A DNA stretch of 64,000 bases from Aplectana chamaeleonis (GCA_029168955.1 JAPDOI010000376.1:639040-703039), one strand, 5' to 3'. Shown: positions 1-10,903, counted from the first letter of the stretch. Numbers and translations are program-made. Notes: a model not told the origin generated them from the letters alone.

Positions 1-106
1 ACGTCAAAAATGGGTTAGAATACCAGGCAACACTTTTTCTTCCCGATTCACCGTGATCTCAAGCTCCAATAATGTAGCCGCTCTCGATGGAAAAATACGA
101 TGCTAA

Positions 107-389
107 AGGGTCTTTCACAGTCTGCCGGACGAAGCCGTCCGGCATGTTATAAGATAGGACTGCGGCGTCAGTGCACCCCGCACTGCGGTGTCGGCCGACC
201 GACCTCTCAGTGCGGTGAAATCATTGACACGACGTCGGATCAAGTTATGACGGGTTAGATTGAGTTGTTTTCGCCTTACATTTTGTACTGAAGAGACGGA
301 ACTGACGGTTGCCCCCCGCAGCTCCCCTCGCACTGCGGCTCACTTTAAACGTACCGGACGGCGTCGTCCGGCAGACTGTGAAAAGGGCT
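107..389. mobile_element. MITE with TAA target duplication, PIF/Harbinger-like
   Basis: The ends are inverted repeats (TTTCACAGTCTGCCGGACG and its complement, nearly perfect over about 35 bp), flanked on both sides by TAA (104-106 and 390-392). The element is 283 bp with no transposase, so it is non-autonomous. A 3-bp TAA/TTA duplication is typical of PIF/Harbinger elements; the superfamily is inferred from that alone. Confidence 0.6.
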
Positions 390-1515
390 TAACACAAAAT
401 AAGATCCCGCAATGGTTTGAAAATGAGATCCCCATGAATAATGAAATGGACTTTCAGAGCAAATTATGCCTAAATCTACCCCAGTGAGTATGTGACGGGC
501 AGCACATTTTGCTTACAACACAGCAGAAACGGAAAGTGAGAAACGGGAAAGAAACTGTTTCTGGACTTGTTGATCTAACACACAGAATAAAAGGCGCCTA
601 AGAGCAGCTCGGCTGACTAAGTGTAACGTCGCACAGTGCTCCAGCGACGACGTGGCTTTCCGTCGCACGTTTCACATCGCCTCCCATTCTGTGTATTCGA
701 TCAACAAGTCGCTTTCTGTAACGAACCTCGCCGATAAACTGGCTTCCAACAACATCCTTTGCGAGACGAGAAGATTCTATGGGCAATGCCGGGGTACATC
801 TTCGCCGGCGTGCCAGACATTTACGCCTGAATTTCCCTCTGAGGTTTGTGGAACAGACCCCCCCGTGAAAAAAAAACAACAACGTACATGCGCTTCTGTC
901 GAACCACACTTCTACTCACAGCTACTCTCGATCTTCCACACTTCGGAGGTGCTTCATCTTCACAACTGCTTTCTTCTGATGATTCCCAGATTACCCCATC
1001 GTCTTTTACGTCTTCCTTGGAATCCTATATTAATATAATCTTACTTGTACTACGTGATCGTGCAAATAGCGTACCGACACACCATAGCTTTGCATTCAGG
1101 CTCACTGCGAGTGGGAAGAGAGTCCCCTTCATTGCCTGGTTGCGAAGCAGAGTCGCTCAATCGAGCAACTTTGGCAGCCTAGATCAAATGATGAGGCATA
1201 ATCTATTATAGTGCAATCAGCGAACGAAATACGATGAGTGATGGGTCATTAGGTTGCAAATCTATGATATGACGCTATGCACCATACAACCAACTCACTT
1301 CTACACCTTAACGAAAGACTACGAAAAAGGAAACTGCAAAAACACTGATGATCGAGCTTTCAAGCGGAGTGATTCTCCTCTTTATACGTTTTCGAGAGTC
1401 ATGATTTCTCATATAGAAACTGAAATGGTCAAACATTAATGTCGGTTCCGAACAAATGGAACATTACATTAGTTCTAACCCAAGTTAACTGCAATCGACT
1501 GCGCTCGGAACTTCT
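390..1515. other. No recognisable gene
   Basis: About 1.1 kb with only short overlapping open frames on both strands and no motif, splice pattern or repeat that I can recognise. The 128-residue frame at 652-1038 has no family signature and overlaps an open frame on the other strand, so I treat it as chance. Confidence 0.4.
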
Positions 1516-1553
1516 ACTTTAACTTCTCATCGCTGCCGAGATGTCGTTCGTTC

Positions 1554-1952
1554 GTGCCGTGGAAGTGTGGAGTAATGAAGATCGCCTCTATGCAAACCGA
1601 CATCAACCCCTCCGCGAAGCGTGTTTTTTTTTTGTCATGGGAGAGATGCTGGCTGGCTGCAGCTCTCCTAAGGATTCTACTACAAAGGGCCGGCATCGAG
1701 AGAAAACCAGGACCCGCTCAGGAGTACCTATGCGCCACATGCAGCAAGGTCACCTGGAATGGGATAAGTGTCCAATGCTTTGGATGTCAGAGGTGGGTGC
1801 ATCTCTCCTGTTCGGGTCTCAGCTCTGTGAGGCATCACGACCCTTCCTCCCGTTGTGTTCTGTGCTCTGCCCCCAGCAACTCTGATTCCTCATTTACCAA
1901 CCGCCCCCTCTCTGTTGTTCATATTAACCTCAATGGCCTTCGTGCCAAGTAA
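1554..1952 (+). pseudogene. LINE ORF N-terminus: PHD-type zinc finger and endonuclease start
   Basis: This 132-residue open segment carries cysteine/histidine pairs in a PHD/treble-clef spacing: CATC, CFGC, then WVHLSC and CVLC, between roughly residues 60 and 105. It then runs into INLNGLRAK, which starts the exonuclease-endonuclease-phosphatase fold in the better copies. PHD fingers usually bind histone tails; in some LINEs a finger at this place may help chromatin targeting or RNA binding, but that role is inferred. A stop cuts the frame at 1952, just inside the endonuclease. The segment RNPGP/RKPGP before the finger recurs in copies C, D and B. Confidence 0.7.
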
Positions 1953-2125
1953 AAAAGCGGCTGCAAAGAAGAATAAGAATTTCTCCTCTTATTTCAAATA
2001 TTTCTAAGGACAGTGCTCTTGAGAGTACGATCCCGTCCACCTCCCTCTCAGAACCCCTCTATCTCTACTTAATATTTACATCCCTCTTCCAAATCATGAT
2101 ATATACCCCATCTTTCCCATACATT

Positions 2126-2265
2126 CTGTAAAACGGCGAAATTCCCATGGTATCTACGCGTGCTGGTGCGGAGCTTAGAGACAGCGAGTGAGCGCGTGAC
2201 GGATGGAGGGAGCAGCATCGCGTGCGCCGCTCGCGCCATGAGTCGTAGAAGTACGATTTTTATAG
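2126..2265. mobile_element. MITE with CTATAAAACG-type ends, copy 1
   Basis: A 140-bp element inserted in LINE copy A. Its ends (CTGTAAAACGGCGAAATT and a partly complementary GATTTTTATAG) match the ends of the better copy at 11077-11214, and the GC-rich interior (GAGCGCGTGACGGATGG) is related. There is no coding capacity. Confidence 0.5.
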
Positions 2266-2289
2266 AGGATACCTCTTCTTAAGCAGTTA

Positions 2290-2857
2290 CCAGGTTGTCC
2301 AATAATTCTTGTCCGAAAATTTCACCATTTCTGTTTTTTTTTTCAACTTTATTGAAAAACAAGTCTAATCAACAATATAATCACCACAGTTATCCACGAC
2401 AGTGGCCCATCTATTGGGCAGGTCGCCGATGCCCTTCGCCCAGAACACCGGGAGCTGCGACTCGAAGAAGTCCGCGATGTCGGCTTTGAGGTTGTCGTAG
2501 TTGGTGAATTTTCTTCCGGCCAAATGGTGCTTCAGCGGGCGGAACAAGCGGTAGTCGGAGGGGGCGAGGTCCGGGGAATACGGCGGATGGGCAACCGTCT
2601 CCCAGCCGAGCGTCGCCAACTTCTGCTGGGTCTCCTTCGCCAACGTGGGGGTGCGCGCGCGTTGTCGTGCAGCACGTGGACCGAGGCCCGTCGGGGACGC
2701 TTTTCTCGGATGGCGGCGGCTAGTTTCTCTAGCTGATCGGTGTAGATGGAGGCGGTGACCGTCCTGCCTTGCGGGAGCAGCTCGAAGTACAGCATGCCCT
2801 TGGCGTCCCACCAGCAGCAGAGCATGATCTTCGGACAAGAATTATTGGACAACCTGG
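2290..2857 (-). mobile_element. Internally deleted mariner transposon
   Basis: The element has perfect 28-bp terminal inverted repeats starting CCAGGTTGTCCAATAATTC, flanked by TA at 2288-2289 and 2858-2859, the Tc1/mariner target duplication. It is only 568 bp, against about 1.3 kb for a complete mariner, and keeps only the C-terminal part of the transposase on the minus strand. It lies inside LINE copy A and so entered after it. Perfect end repeats suggest a recent insertion, or mobilisation in trans by a full-length relative. Confidence 0.85.
2365..2852 (-). pseudogene. Mariner transposase, C-terminal fragment with frameshift
   Basis: Two overlapping minus-strand frames together cover the C-terminal half of a mariner DDD transposase. 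Frame one (from 2852) reads CCWWDAKGMLYFELLPQGRTV and then VLHDNARAP, which holds the second catalytic Asp. Frame two (ending at 2365) reads YSPDLAPSDYRLF, with the third catalytic Asp, and ends near NCGDYIVD. A frameshift near 2640-2660 separates them. The N-terminal DNA-binding domain and the first catalytic Asp are deleted. Catalysis uses this triad for cut-and-paste at TA, so the product cannot be active. The family call is firm because both signature motifs are well preserved. Confidence 0.85.
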
Positions 2858-3655
2858 TATATGGCTGCTACCTATCAGCTGCCTTTGAGGGTGACTGAAT
2901 GCTCACACGTTCTGTTCTTTGCTTGGCTCTCAAGCTAGAGAGGAAGAGGTCGACGAACGGGCAGAGTGTGACCTGGTTATCATATCGACGATCAGCCCAC
3001 TCGTCTCCCTGCCAACAGCCGACCTTCTTTCTAGCCCACACGTCTCAACCGTCTCATCCAATCTTTCCTGTGCATGCTTTTGGTCCACTTCCACAACTAA
3101 TTCCAGCGTCCGAATTCTCGCCTTAACTGATATCGACCTCTCAAATCCTTTTGTTCCTTGCTCTGGTTTTCGTCATCGGTCTTATCCTAATCTTCACTCC
3201 TACGCAAAAGGAGAAGGATATCAAATGTATGCGGAATTCGAAGGCTATCGGACCAGATGGTACCTCCCCGTGATTCTGAAAAAGCCTCGCGGGGGAACTT
3301 CTTCCGCATCTCACAGATATAATAAAAACTTCATTTCGCTACTGTACTTTTCTCCGAGTATGAAGAAACGCCAATGTGATACCGTTGCCAAAGCCACGCA
3401 AGTCTCAAGGATCGGCAAAGGCTATCGCTCTACTAGCTCACTTTCACCCATGGCGAAAAAAGCCGAAAAAACTGATCGCAAGGGACCTGGCTGAGCGAAA
3501 CTAGCGACAGCAGCATCAACGTGGGTTCAAGAAGGTTCACTCTACCACCACTGCTCTACTGGAGAGCGTAACCTCTGCAGTTGTGTTCAACACAAAAAAG
3601 CCTCTAAGCACAGTGAGCGTTGCCCTCGATCTGACCAAAAAAGACTCTGGTATGA

Positions 3656-3794
3656 TCGATCACTGCTCGAGAGATCGCCGCGTCGAACACATGTGGCACG
3701 CACGCAAGCGAGGAGGTAATGATCCTATCACTACCTCCTCGCTTGCGTGCGTGCCCAATGTGTTCGACGCGGCGATCTCTCGAGCAGTGATCGA
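3656..3794. repeat. Near-perfect palindrome inserted in LINE RT
   Basis: A 139-bp sequence of two ~64-bp arms (CGATCACTGCTCGAGAGATC and complement) around a short centre, GATCCTATC. It interrupts copy A at the RT segment that reads LTKAFDSVNLGLL in intact relatives. There is no coding capacity; it is a foldback element or a recent inverted duplication. Confidence 0.7.
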
Positions 3795-4486
3795 CGATAA
3801 ATTGGGACTGATGTCCATGAAACTACTGAAGTCGTCGCTACCATCCTGGCCGACGCGATGAAGTGCAGCGTTTACTAAAGGCTGTCATGATAACTGCACT
3901 GTTTCAAAATCACGTCTCCGATAGCATTCCAATAGCAGCCGGTGTCCCGCAGAATGTAGTTTTGTCACCTGCTCTAATCAGCCTGTACCTTGAAGATCCA
4001 CCCGAGCCTATTGAGGACATTAAGATTGTTATGCATGCTGACGACATTGGAATCATGTTCCATGAAGGTTACTTATAGGTAGCCGCCAACAAGGTCAGCG
4101 ATTATCTCGTCAAGCTGAAGATCTTCTCGATAACATGATGCTCAAGTTTCTTGCAGCAAGTCTTCTGTATCAGTGTTTCCAACAGACCCTAAGGAACACT
4201 GTGCCCACCCTGATGCCAAATGGGATGGTGACCTTCTGCCAGCAGTGAGATTCTTCAAATTGCTTGGCCTCATTCTCAACCCATCCACCATCGCTTGCGA
4301 TGACGAGCTCTCTCCCTTGCCCCGCACCCTGATTCCGCACGAAGATTGAACGCCACCCACTTCATTCGCTTCTCTATTTCCGCAATAAACAGTAAAATCG
4401 CTCTCGTCTTGTGCTCGTCAATCAATACACTGAACAGCCAGATAGAAGATTCGCGCTATTCTCCCGTGTCTTCGAATCGTCTTTAA

Positions 4487-4759
4487 AGGCACCGTCCAAC
4501 CTCAGAATCGTATTTCTGTTTTTTTCGAATATCTCGAAAACGGTCTCACACTGATTCCAATGTCTCTGGAATCGTTCAAGACCCCCTAAGAACGGATTTA
4601 TGGTCCCTTGAAAATTGAGCTACGGAAGCAGCTCAATTTTCAAGGGACCATAAATCCGCGAGCTCGCATTTGGCAGGGTGGGATCTGCTTTCAGAGGGTG
4701 GGTCTGCTTCACAAATATGTGGAAATCTCAGATTTCGTCCCTGAGCTTGGACTGTGCCT
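4487..4759. mobile_element. MITE with TTAA target duplication, piggyBac-like
   Basis: TTAA at 4483-4486 and 4760-4763 brackets ends that agree at about 18 of 20 positions (AAGGCACCGTCCAACCTCAG against AAGGCACAGTCCAAGCTCAG on the other strand). The TTAA duplication suggests piggyBac-type mobilisation (inference). It lies inside a larger insertion (about 4283-4775) that splits the RT of LINE copy A. Diverged relatives are seen at 41456-41940 and near 52030-52060. Confidence 0.55.
4593..4658. repeat. Perfect 29-bp hairpin
   Basis: The arms 4593-4621 and 4630-4658 are exact complements, with the 8-nt loop ACGGAAGC, at the centre of the TTAA-flanked MITE. The transcript would form a stable stem-loop. 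Confidence 0.8.
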
Positions 4760-5047
4760 TTAAGGACCCGCTATACCATTGCTGAAATTCCACAAGAACA
4801 TTGAACAGAAACAAATAGCTGTGAAACAAACTCAATATCTTGAGAACATTGCAAGAAACATCCTGGGCAGCAGCAGAGACAAAATTGACGACTTGGAGAG
4901 CTATCCTTCGGCCTGCACTGGAGTATGCGGCACCAGAATGGCATCATATCGTGCCGGACACTTCCTGGACCAAGATGCACCGAGTTCAGAACGCTGCTCT
5001 AACAATCGCTACTAGCTGCGGCAAGAGCTCCCCAATCAAGTATGAAT

Positions 5048-5311
5048 GAATACGGCCGAAAGTTGAAATTGGGAAGTTATTCATGTAATTTTCCTTATTT
5101 TTTGGTCAAGGAAGGGGGTCGTAGCTCAGCCGAGTTCGTACACTACGGCCCGCCTCACCCTGTACAGGAGTGGAGTCATTTGGGAAATGCTTCAACTGCT
5201 GTGAACAGGCAGGCGCCGCCAAGTTCACACCATCAAAGCTTTCGGATAGACACTCCGTTGTGTTACAACCTTTGGTATGGAAACGGCTCAGGTAAGGGCA
5301 CTCTGCTTGCT
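5048..5311. other. Spacer between LINE copies A and B
   Basis: About 260 bp not alignable by eye with either LINE copy; no gene or repeat recognised. Confidence 0.3.
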
Positions 5312-6438
5312 GAAAAAATCTTCCTCTTCTTTGCAGCCACATTGAGGACTTTGTCATAGATTGAGAAACTGGGCGACCAGTAATGGATTCGTCCATAAGT
5401 CCATTACGGTCAGCGTGATGGGTCTCTCCGGACAATTGAACAGGTGTGCTGTAGCCGACATGGCCGAGGCAGCCGCAGTCCGGGCAAGCATCTGATTTGC
5501 TGCTGTCTAACTTGCTGACGTAGGACATAAGCATACTAGAGTGACCACAGCGCAGCGATGCGAGGGTGCACCTGGCCCTTCTTCCGAGCTAAGCCTCGGA
5601 TTAACAGACTTGGGGCGGCACTATTCCAAGTATGGGATTAGCCTTTTCCAGATGACACCTTACGAACTGAGTATGCTCCTCGCGCAATAGACAGGGTCGT
5701 TCTTGCTGTGAGTCATGCTATCTTTGCATATTGAGAGCATCGGCGAACGGCTTTCTGATCTCTCTCTCTCTCTCTGACGGGGCTTAGCACTCTCCAAGAA
5801 GGGTGGTTATAGGTTGCTTGACAATGTTGATGAAAAATTTTTGCGCCTGGAGCTGGCAGTGCTCCCTTACTGGTAATAAGCGGGTCTCAGCATGCAAGTG
5901 GTCGACTGGAGAACTTCTTGCAAATCCGGTGGCGATACGAAGAGCTGCAGTCTGTAAGCGTTGCATCTTGGTCCAAGATGCTTCTGCAACTAGGTGCTGC
6001 CAAACTGGTGCGGCATATTCTATTGCAGGCTGAAGAATCGCCTTATACGTTGTCATAATGGTTTCCTTGCTGCTACCCCATGATGTACCGCCAAGGGCTC
6101 TAAGCACAATTAGCTTCGCTTTGACGATAGCCTGCTTCTGTTCCGTGTTCTTATGGAACTTGAGCGACGGGTCGAGCACGAGTCCGAGAAGTTTTGGGAA
6201 GCGGAAGCCGCAGGCAAACGATCTCCATCCCATACGACATACGGATGTGCGCTGTGTTCAGATGGGTCCGTTGCGAGTACGGATACCGATGACTTTGACG
6301 CAGAAAACTTCAGCATTTTGCGGTCGAAGAAGCTTTTCAGCGTGATCAATACTCGCTGATCGTAGTGGCGGCCACATTTATGTCCCGATCCCGACAAAAG
6401 ACGGTCATGTCATCGGCGTAAGTGACTACCTTGATATC

Positions 6439-7106
6439 TCAGGAAGAATTGAGCCTATCTTTGAGGTACAGGCTGAAGAGGGCTGGCGACAATACGCCGC
6501 CCTGCGGGACTCCAGCTGCAATCGGAATGCTGTTTGAGAAGTGATTCTGGAACATCACTCTAGCTCGTCTTCCCTTAGTGAATGCAGCTATCCAACGCTT
6601 TTGCCACGGCGGGATTGATGACTCCAGTAAGCTGTTTGATAAGATTCCAAGATTCGCTATGTCGAAAGCCTTAGAGAGATCCAAGGCAACTGCTACAGTT
6701 ATATGCGGCGTCTTGGCGTTGAAACCATCTAGCTAGTAATTTCTAACAAAGCCGTCGTGGTGGAATGCAGCCTTCTGAGTCCATGCTGAAACACCTGTCT
6801 CTCGTTATGCTCAGCCAGGTCCTTAACGATCAGCTTTTCAGCTACTTTAGCAGAAGAGGACAACAAACTAATGGGACGATATCCCTTGACTGAAGTTTGG
6901 GGCTTGCCAGGCTTGGGCAGCGGCACGACGCTTGCCGTCTTCCAATTCGGCGGGATTGTACACGACCTGAACGAGCTGTTTATCACATCAGTAAGAAGCG
7001 GTACATCAGTAAGAAGGTCAGTCGGTATCTTCTTCAAGACAGCAGGACATATCCCATCAGGACCAACAGCTCTTAGAGTTCCGCATCTCTTTTTTAATCT
7101 TCTCAA
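6439..7106 (-). pseudogene. Copy B reverse transcriptase core, two frames
   Basis: Minus-strand frames at 6729-7106 and 6439-6684 hold the palm of the RT. The first reads GPDGICPAVLKK, PLPKPGKPQ and GYRPISLLSS and ends near HSTTTALLEITS. The second reads DLSKAFD (motif A, with the metal-binding Asp), then KGRRARVMFQ and AAGVPQGGVLSPALFSLYL (motif B). The YADD motif follows beyond a frameshift near 6415. In LINEs this enzyme copies the element RNA onto nicked target DNA. Sequence here is nearly identical to 32845-33279, so the two copies belong to one subfamily. The stops make it non-functional. Confidence 0.75.
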
Positions 7107-7892
7107 CTTGCGTCGTAGTGAACGCTTCGGCCGTGCTCATAAGCGGGAGGCGGCACAGCTCTCTTACTGCTGCTCTATTCTGCGTACCTCGTTTAGCACT
7201 GGTGATAAAAAAAACTTTTCCCGAGTGCATAGGCGGCTTCCTTTCCCGATTTGAAAACACTTGTCGAATTCTATGGTGGAGACGGAGGTGGGTGAGCTCT
7301 TACCCGAAAACTTCCCTAGGACCTTCCAAGTAGCTGCACTGCCCCTCTTAAAATCCAACTGCCCAGCGAACTTTTCCCACTCTTCTTTCTTGTGTCTGTC
7401 CAGATCCTTGCTGGTCTCATTGTCAAGCTCAGCAACTACGGGGTACAGATGATTAACCGCTCTCCTCGCATCTCTCGTTCAAATTTCGTCGAGGATTTCT
7501 CTGTTGACATTTGGATAGAACGTCTTGACGCAACCGATAGGAATAGCCGCATTCATGGCTTTGCGGATTGCGTCAGATAAATGGCACTCTTTCTGGTGTA
7601 CGCTTCCATTCCATGGGTAATCTGCCGACAGGCGAAGCGCAACTTCACTGAACAGGCTCCAGTCTGCTCGGCCTAAATTAATATATGAACTAGTTGGTGA
7701 ACACCCAAATAGGGAGCGAGAGAATTGGATTGATCGATGTGGACAAAGACAGGAACATGATCACTAGACAATGTTGTTGAGGTAGACCATGAGCATATGT
7801 TAGAAAGTAGGACGGAACAAGAGTATGTCTGGGCTAGAATATCGGCCGTTGCCAGGGAGGCGAGTGGGTTGATCATCGTCTAAGATGACCAG

Positions 7893-8060
7893 GGGTGCGT
7901 TCCAAGAACATTCCCATGGCAAAACGCGTTCATGGAGACGTAGTCACGGCCACGTGGGAGCAATTTTCAGTCATAATTCGCATCCATGGAAGGCAAGTTT
8001 GTCCATGAGAAGGTCTTTTGTCCTCCCACGGCGTCGTGGGGACGTTCTTGAAACGCACCC
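7893..8060. mobile_element. MITE with CAG target duplication
   Basis: The 168-bp element has ends GGGTGCGTTCCAAGAAC and GTTCTTGAAACGCACCC and is flanked by CAG on both sides (7890-7892, 8061-8063). Removing it restores LINE sequence matching copy E (GATGACCAGGTCGCACTC), which fixes the borders. Confidence 0.65.
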
Positions 8061-8089
8061 CAGGTCTCACTCATCTGCCCATTCCTCGA

Positions 8090-8293
8090 CGGTTGCGGGG
8101 CAGCTCAACCCCGCAGGAGCGAATTGCTTCGCAATTTCGGACAGGGGGTTGAAACTCCTGGGTGGGCGAAATTCTTACGCGGATGCGAAAAATCTTAAGA
8201 GCTAATAATGCTCCAAAGGATAGGGGGATCCTTGATAAGGATTCCATTTCACGTTGGTTTGAAATCGGCGCGGGGATCAGTTGCCCGTCAATG
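8090..8293. mobile_element. Small insertion with 8-bp duplication
   Basis: A 204-bp sequence absent from the matching part of copy E, bracketed by TTCCTCGA (8082-8089) and TTCTTCGA (8294-8301). An 8-bp duplication fits a hAT-type element; the ends are only weakly complementary. Confidence 0.4.
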
Positions 8294-8947
8294 TTCTTCG
8301 AGGTCATTTCCTCTAGCATCAGAACTGAGAGACGAGAAAAAGGTGTGAGTGCTGAAATCACCCGCGAAAACAACCGAGGATGAGAGGGAACAGTCGCTCA
8401 GCCGCTTGAGAAGTGGGATAGGATTGTAAGATGAAGGGCATGAAGTTGTAGGTAGAGTGTATATGTTGAAAAGAGAAAGGGGTGTTTTTAGGGGGAGATG
8501 GATTGGGAGGTACTCGAGAGTACCGTGTGAGGGAAGTAGAGATAAATGAAAGTGGAAACTCCTCCGCCGAGAGCTGACCTTGGAGCATGAAAGGCAGTGT
8601 AGCCAGGGATATTGGGATGAGGGTAGGTAGGTGATGGAGAGAGCTTGGTTTCTTGAACAATGATGACGTCTGGATGGTAGGTACGTGCGAAGTGAGAGTT
8701 CAGAAAGCTTGGCACAAAGGCCTTTGAAATTTTTATATACAATGGAAAGGGGGCGAATGGAGCTAGAGGAATCAGAGTTGGAAGGTGAGGAGCACAAAAC
8801 ACATCGAAAAGAAGAGTTATGGTGCCTCAAAGAACTGAGACCCGAACAGGAGAGATGCACCCACCTTTGGCATCCAGAGCATTGGACGCCTTTCCCTCTC
8901 CAGGTGACATCCTTGCTGCATGTGGCACATGGATATACTATACTATA

Positions 8948-9331
8948 CTTGGGCATCGAATAATTTCGAATCATTCGATAAATGAATTTGTCTCCTCAAT
9001 GTTACAACGAATCGAGCTTTATCTGGTTTTCAGACAACAAGTAGGGGGAATCTTCTCATAAGTTAGGTTAGAGTAGAATCAATTGCAATCATTGAATCAC
9101 AATCATCATTGCAATCATTCGAAAAAAATAGTCGACTTCGACTATTAGTCGACATCTTTCCTGAAAAACTGACATTCGTGATTTTGTGAAAGCACAGAAT
9201 TCAACTTTGCCATGAATTATGAGAAGGCTACCCCTAACTTGAGGCCTGAAAACCAAAACCAGCTCTAACCATCCTGACACCAGAGAGAAAAATTTATTTT
9301 CCGGATGATTCGAAATTATTCGATGCCCAAG
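8948..9331. mobile_element. TA-flanked MITE in the LINE leader
   Basis: A 384-bp element whose ends CTTGGGCATCGAATAATTTC and complement are perfect over more than 25 bp, flanked by TA (8946-8947, 9332-9333). Complementarity continues imperfectly inward (CTGGTTTTCAG against CTGAAAACCA). It splits copy B between its leader and its zinc finger. The TA duplication suggests a Tc1/mariner-type source. Confidence 0.65.
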
Positions 9332-9531
9332 TATAGGACTTCTGCACAGGCCCAGGATTCCTCTCCATGCAGGCCCTTTGTAAGAGAATCCGGAGGAGAG
9401 CTGCTACCGGCCAGCACCTCTCCCATGACAAAAACCCTCGTCGCGGAGAGGACGTCGGTTTGCACGGAGGCGGTCTTCTTTCCTCCACACTGCCACGTCA
9501 CGAACGTACGACATCTCAGCAGCAAAAACCT

Positions 9532-9898
9532 TCTAAGGCGCTATTCATAATACTCAACGCCAGCGCGGCACGCCCGTGAAGCCCGCTTCGCCATGACGGC
9601 GACGGCCGTAATGAGTTTTTCAGCATTTTCACTATTAATCCCATCAGTTTCATTCCATTACAGGATAATTAATTCCATTACTATCCCCTGCTATCGTGAG
9701 GGTGAACGCGTGTACAGAATTTGCTTGTTTAGAAAATTAAGGGCCCTTTTATTCCGCTCCGCCATGGCGTCGCCGCTGGAGTACTCATAGTCTCCGCAAG
9801 CTTGGCACGCGCGTAGAAAGTATTCATACCCTAACGCCACGCTCGCGCGTCACGCGCGTGCGGCGCTGGCGTTGAGTAGTATTAATAGCGCCTTACAA
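9532..9898. mobile_element. MITE with TAAGGCGCTATT ends
   Basis: Inverted ends TAAGGCGCTATTCATAATAC and its near complement at 9855-9898 enclose a GC-rich interior without a gene. The piece CGCGTAGAAAGTATTCAT inside recurs inverted near 39925-39950, so a relative lies there. The element touches the 5' end of LINE copy B. Confidence 0.55.
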
Positions 9899-10224
9899 GG
9901 GAGGTATTTTTAGTGAGCGACTTTGACCAAACTACCGTATACCCACCGTAATCTGTCAAAAATCGATAAACGGGCTCCAGATTCGTGTTTAGCACTCCAA
10001 CAACAAATAGAGAAACATTTTGAGCCATTTCTATGGTAGCGTTCCGGAAATCGTCAAAAGTCACATTTTGCCCTCAAATTTTCCCCCGATTGGAGGCTTT
10101 GAACGAAATTAGTCGAACACTTTGGGAAATCGACAGATAAACCCCAGATTCGTGATCAGCACCCCCTGACAACCCAGCTGGTAGAATTTTAAGTCTAATC
10201 TAAAACTTTTTTCTCTAACGCTTA
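9899..10224. repeat. Diverged repeat family, block 1
   Basis: The block contains repeated phrases of the type CCAGATTCGTGATCAGCACC (about 9975 and 10150) and continues past the next MITE (10370-10570). The same phrases appear at 60640-61330, so this is a dispersed repeat rather than unique sequence. No ORF of note. Confidence 0.45.
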
Positions 10225-10360
10225 GGGGTCGTTTATACTTCCGCCGCCGCGCGGCGCGGCGAAGTGCAATCGTACGGTATTGTTCACGCGGCGCCGCACG
10301 ATCAATATTATAGAATTGCACTTCGCCGCGCCGCTCGGCGGCGGAAGTATAAACGACCCC
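10225..10360. mobile_element. Palindromic MITE, PIF/Harbinger-like, copy 1
   Basis: Almost the whole 136 bp is a palindrome, GGGGTCGTTTATACTTCCGC to its complement, flanked by TTA on both sides (10222-10224, 10361-10363). A second copy with the same ends and TTA duplication lies at 38388-38524. No coding capacity; the superfamily is inferred from the 3-bp TTA site. Confidence 0.7.
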
Positions 10361-10610
10361 TTACAGAGCCACCTAATTGGAATAAATAAACGCCCCATCG
10401 GAAATCCAAAACGCTTTCAGTTTGTGCGAAGTTCGGAAAATGCGCCTTCACCCTAACTTTGCACAGGGGGGTAGTTTTGGGCGCTGAACACAATAATGAG
10501 GTCCGTTTCCGGATTTTCCGGAGACTAATGCGCGTTTTGGAAGGTACAAAAAGCACAAAAACGATCATTTTAAGTTATCACAAGGTAGCTGAGTTGAACG
10601 CAAAACTCAG

Positions 10611-10680
10611 ATGTCAGGCAGGACTCGAACCTGCATTGCACGCTTTCCGGGCGAGAGTGTTACCATTACACTATCGACAC
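10611..10680 (-). pseudogene. tRNA-like sequence, copy 1
   Basis: On the minus strand this 70-nt stretch can be folded as a tRNA: acceptor GTGTCGA against CTGACAT (mostly paired), TA at positions 8-9, a D arm GTGT-AATGGTA-ACAC, and a T arm GCAGG-TTCGAGT-CCTGC with a good B box. The anticodon arm is poor: one mismatch and C instead of U at position 33, with GGA as formal anticodon. It therefore looks like a tRNA-derived repeat (SINE head) or a dead tRNA gene. The surrounding ~135 bp is repeated at 10868-11000. Confidence 0.45.
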
Positions 10681-10903
10681 CCCGTTCTGCATCACTCAGC
10701 TATTCACACATGAACTGTGTGGGCACAACAGCAATCACCCGATGACGGGTATGATCTGGCAAGCACAAATCGGCATTACACCCAGTTAAGCTGAGGCCTT
10801 TTGGAGACAGAATTTTGATGTTTTTGAATATTTAATGCCTTATTATGGCATGGTATATGATCACAAGTTATCACAAGGTAGCTGAGTTGAACGCAAAACT
10901 CAG

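Larger units (their letters stand above)
1520..5047 (+). mobile_element. PHD-finger LINE, copy A, decayed and interrupted
   Basis: A plus-strand non-LTR retrotransposon relic that begins with the same leader as copies B and C (GCTGCCGAGATGTCG). In order it holds a zinc finger (about 1719-1860), the start of the endonuclease (INLNGLRAK, about 1925-1950), more endonuclease (about 2870-3200), RT fragments (about 3500-4280) and a later RT piece (about 4775-5046). Many frameshifts and stops are present. It is broken by two MITEs, a deleted mariner and a palindrome, all listed separately. The C-terminal knuckle and 3' tail are missing, so it is 3'-truncated or overwritten near 5047. It is the first of at least eight copies of the family here. 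Confidence 0.75.
5312..9525 (-). mobile_element. PHD-finger LINE, copy B, near full length, decayed
   Basis: A minus-strand copy running from its 5' leader (GCTGAGATGTCGTACG on the minus strand, near 9525) to a 3' end of GGCTGCAAAGAAGAGGAAG near 5320. Domains in reading order: leader and RNPGP (about 9300-9500), zinc finger CATC/CSGC/HLSC/CVLC (about 8780-8940), endonuclease (about 7640-8780), RT (about 5790-7260) and C-terminal knuckle CPDCG (about 5400-5500). RT landmarks are DGICPAVLKK, motif A KAFD, motif B AAGVPQGGVLSP and motif C YADD (about 6415). Frameshifts and stops break every domain. Three non-autonomous elements interrupt it at 7893-8060, 8090-8293 and 8948-9331. Confidence 0.8.

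Noticed and set aside
652..1038. 128-residue frame in the first kilobase
   Set aside because: No motif, no splice context, and overlapped by an equally long frame on the other strand.
1541..1885. 114-residue frame overlapping the LINE zinc finger
   Set aside because: A shadow frame; the Cys/His pattern and homology to the other copies are in the frame 1554-1952.
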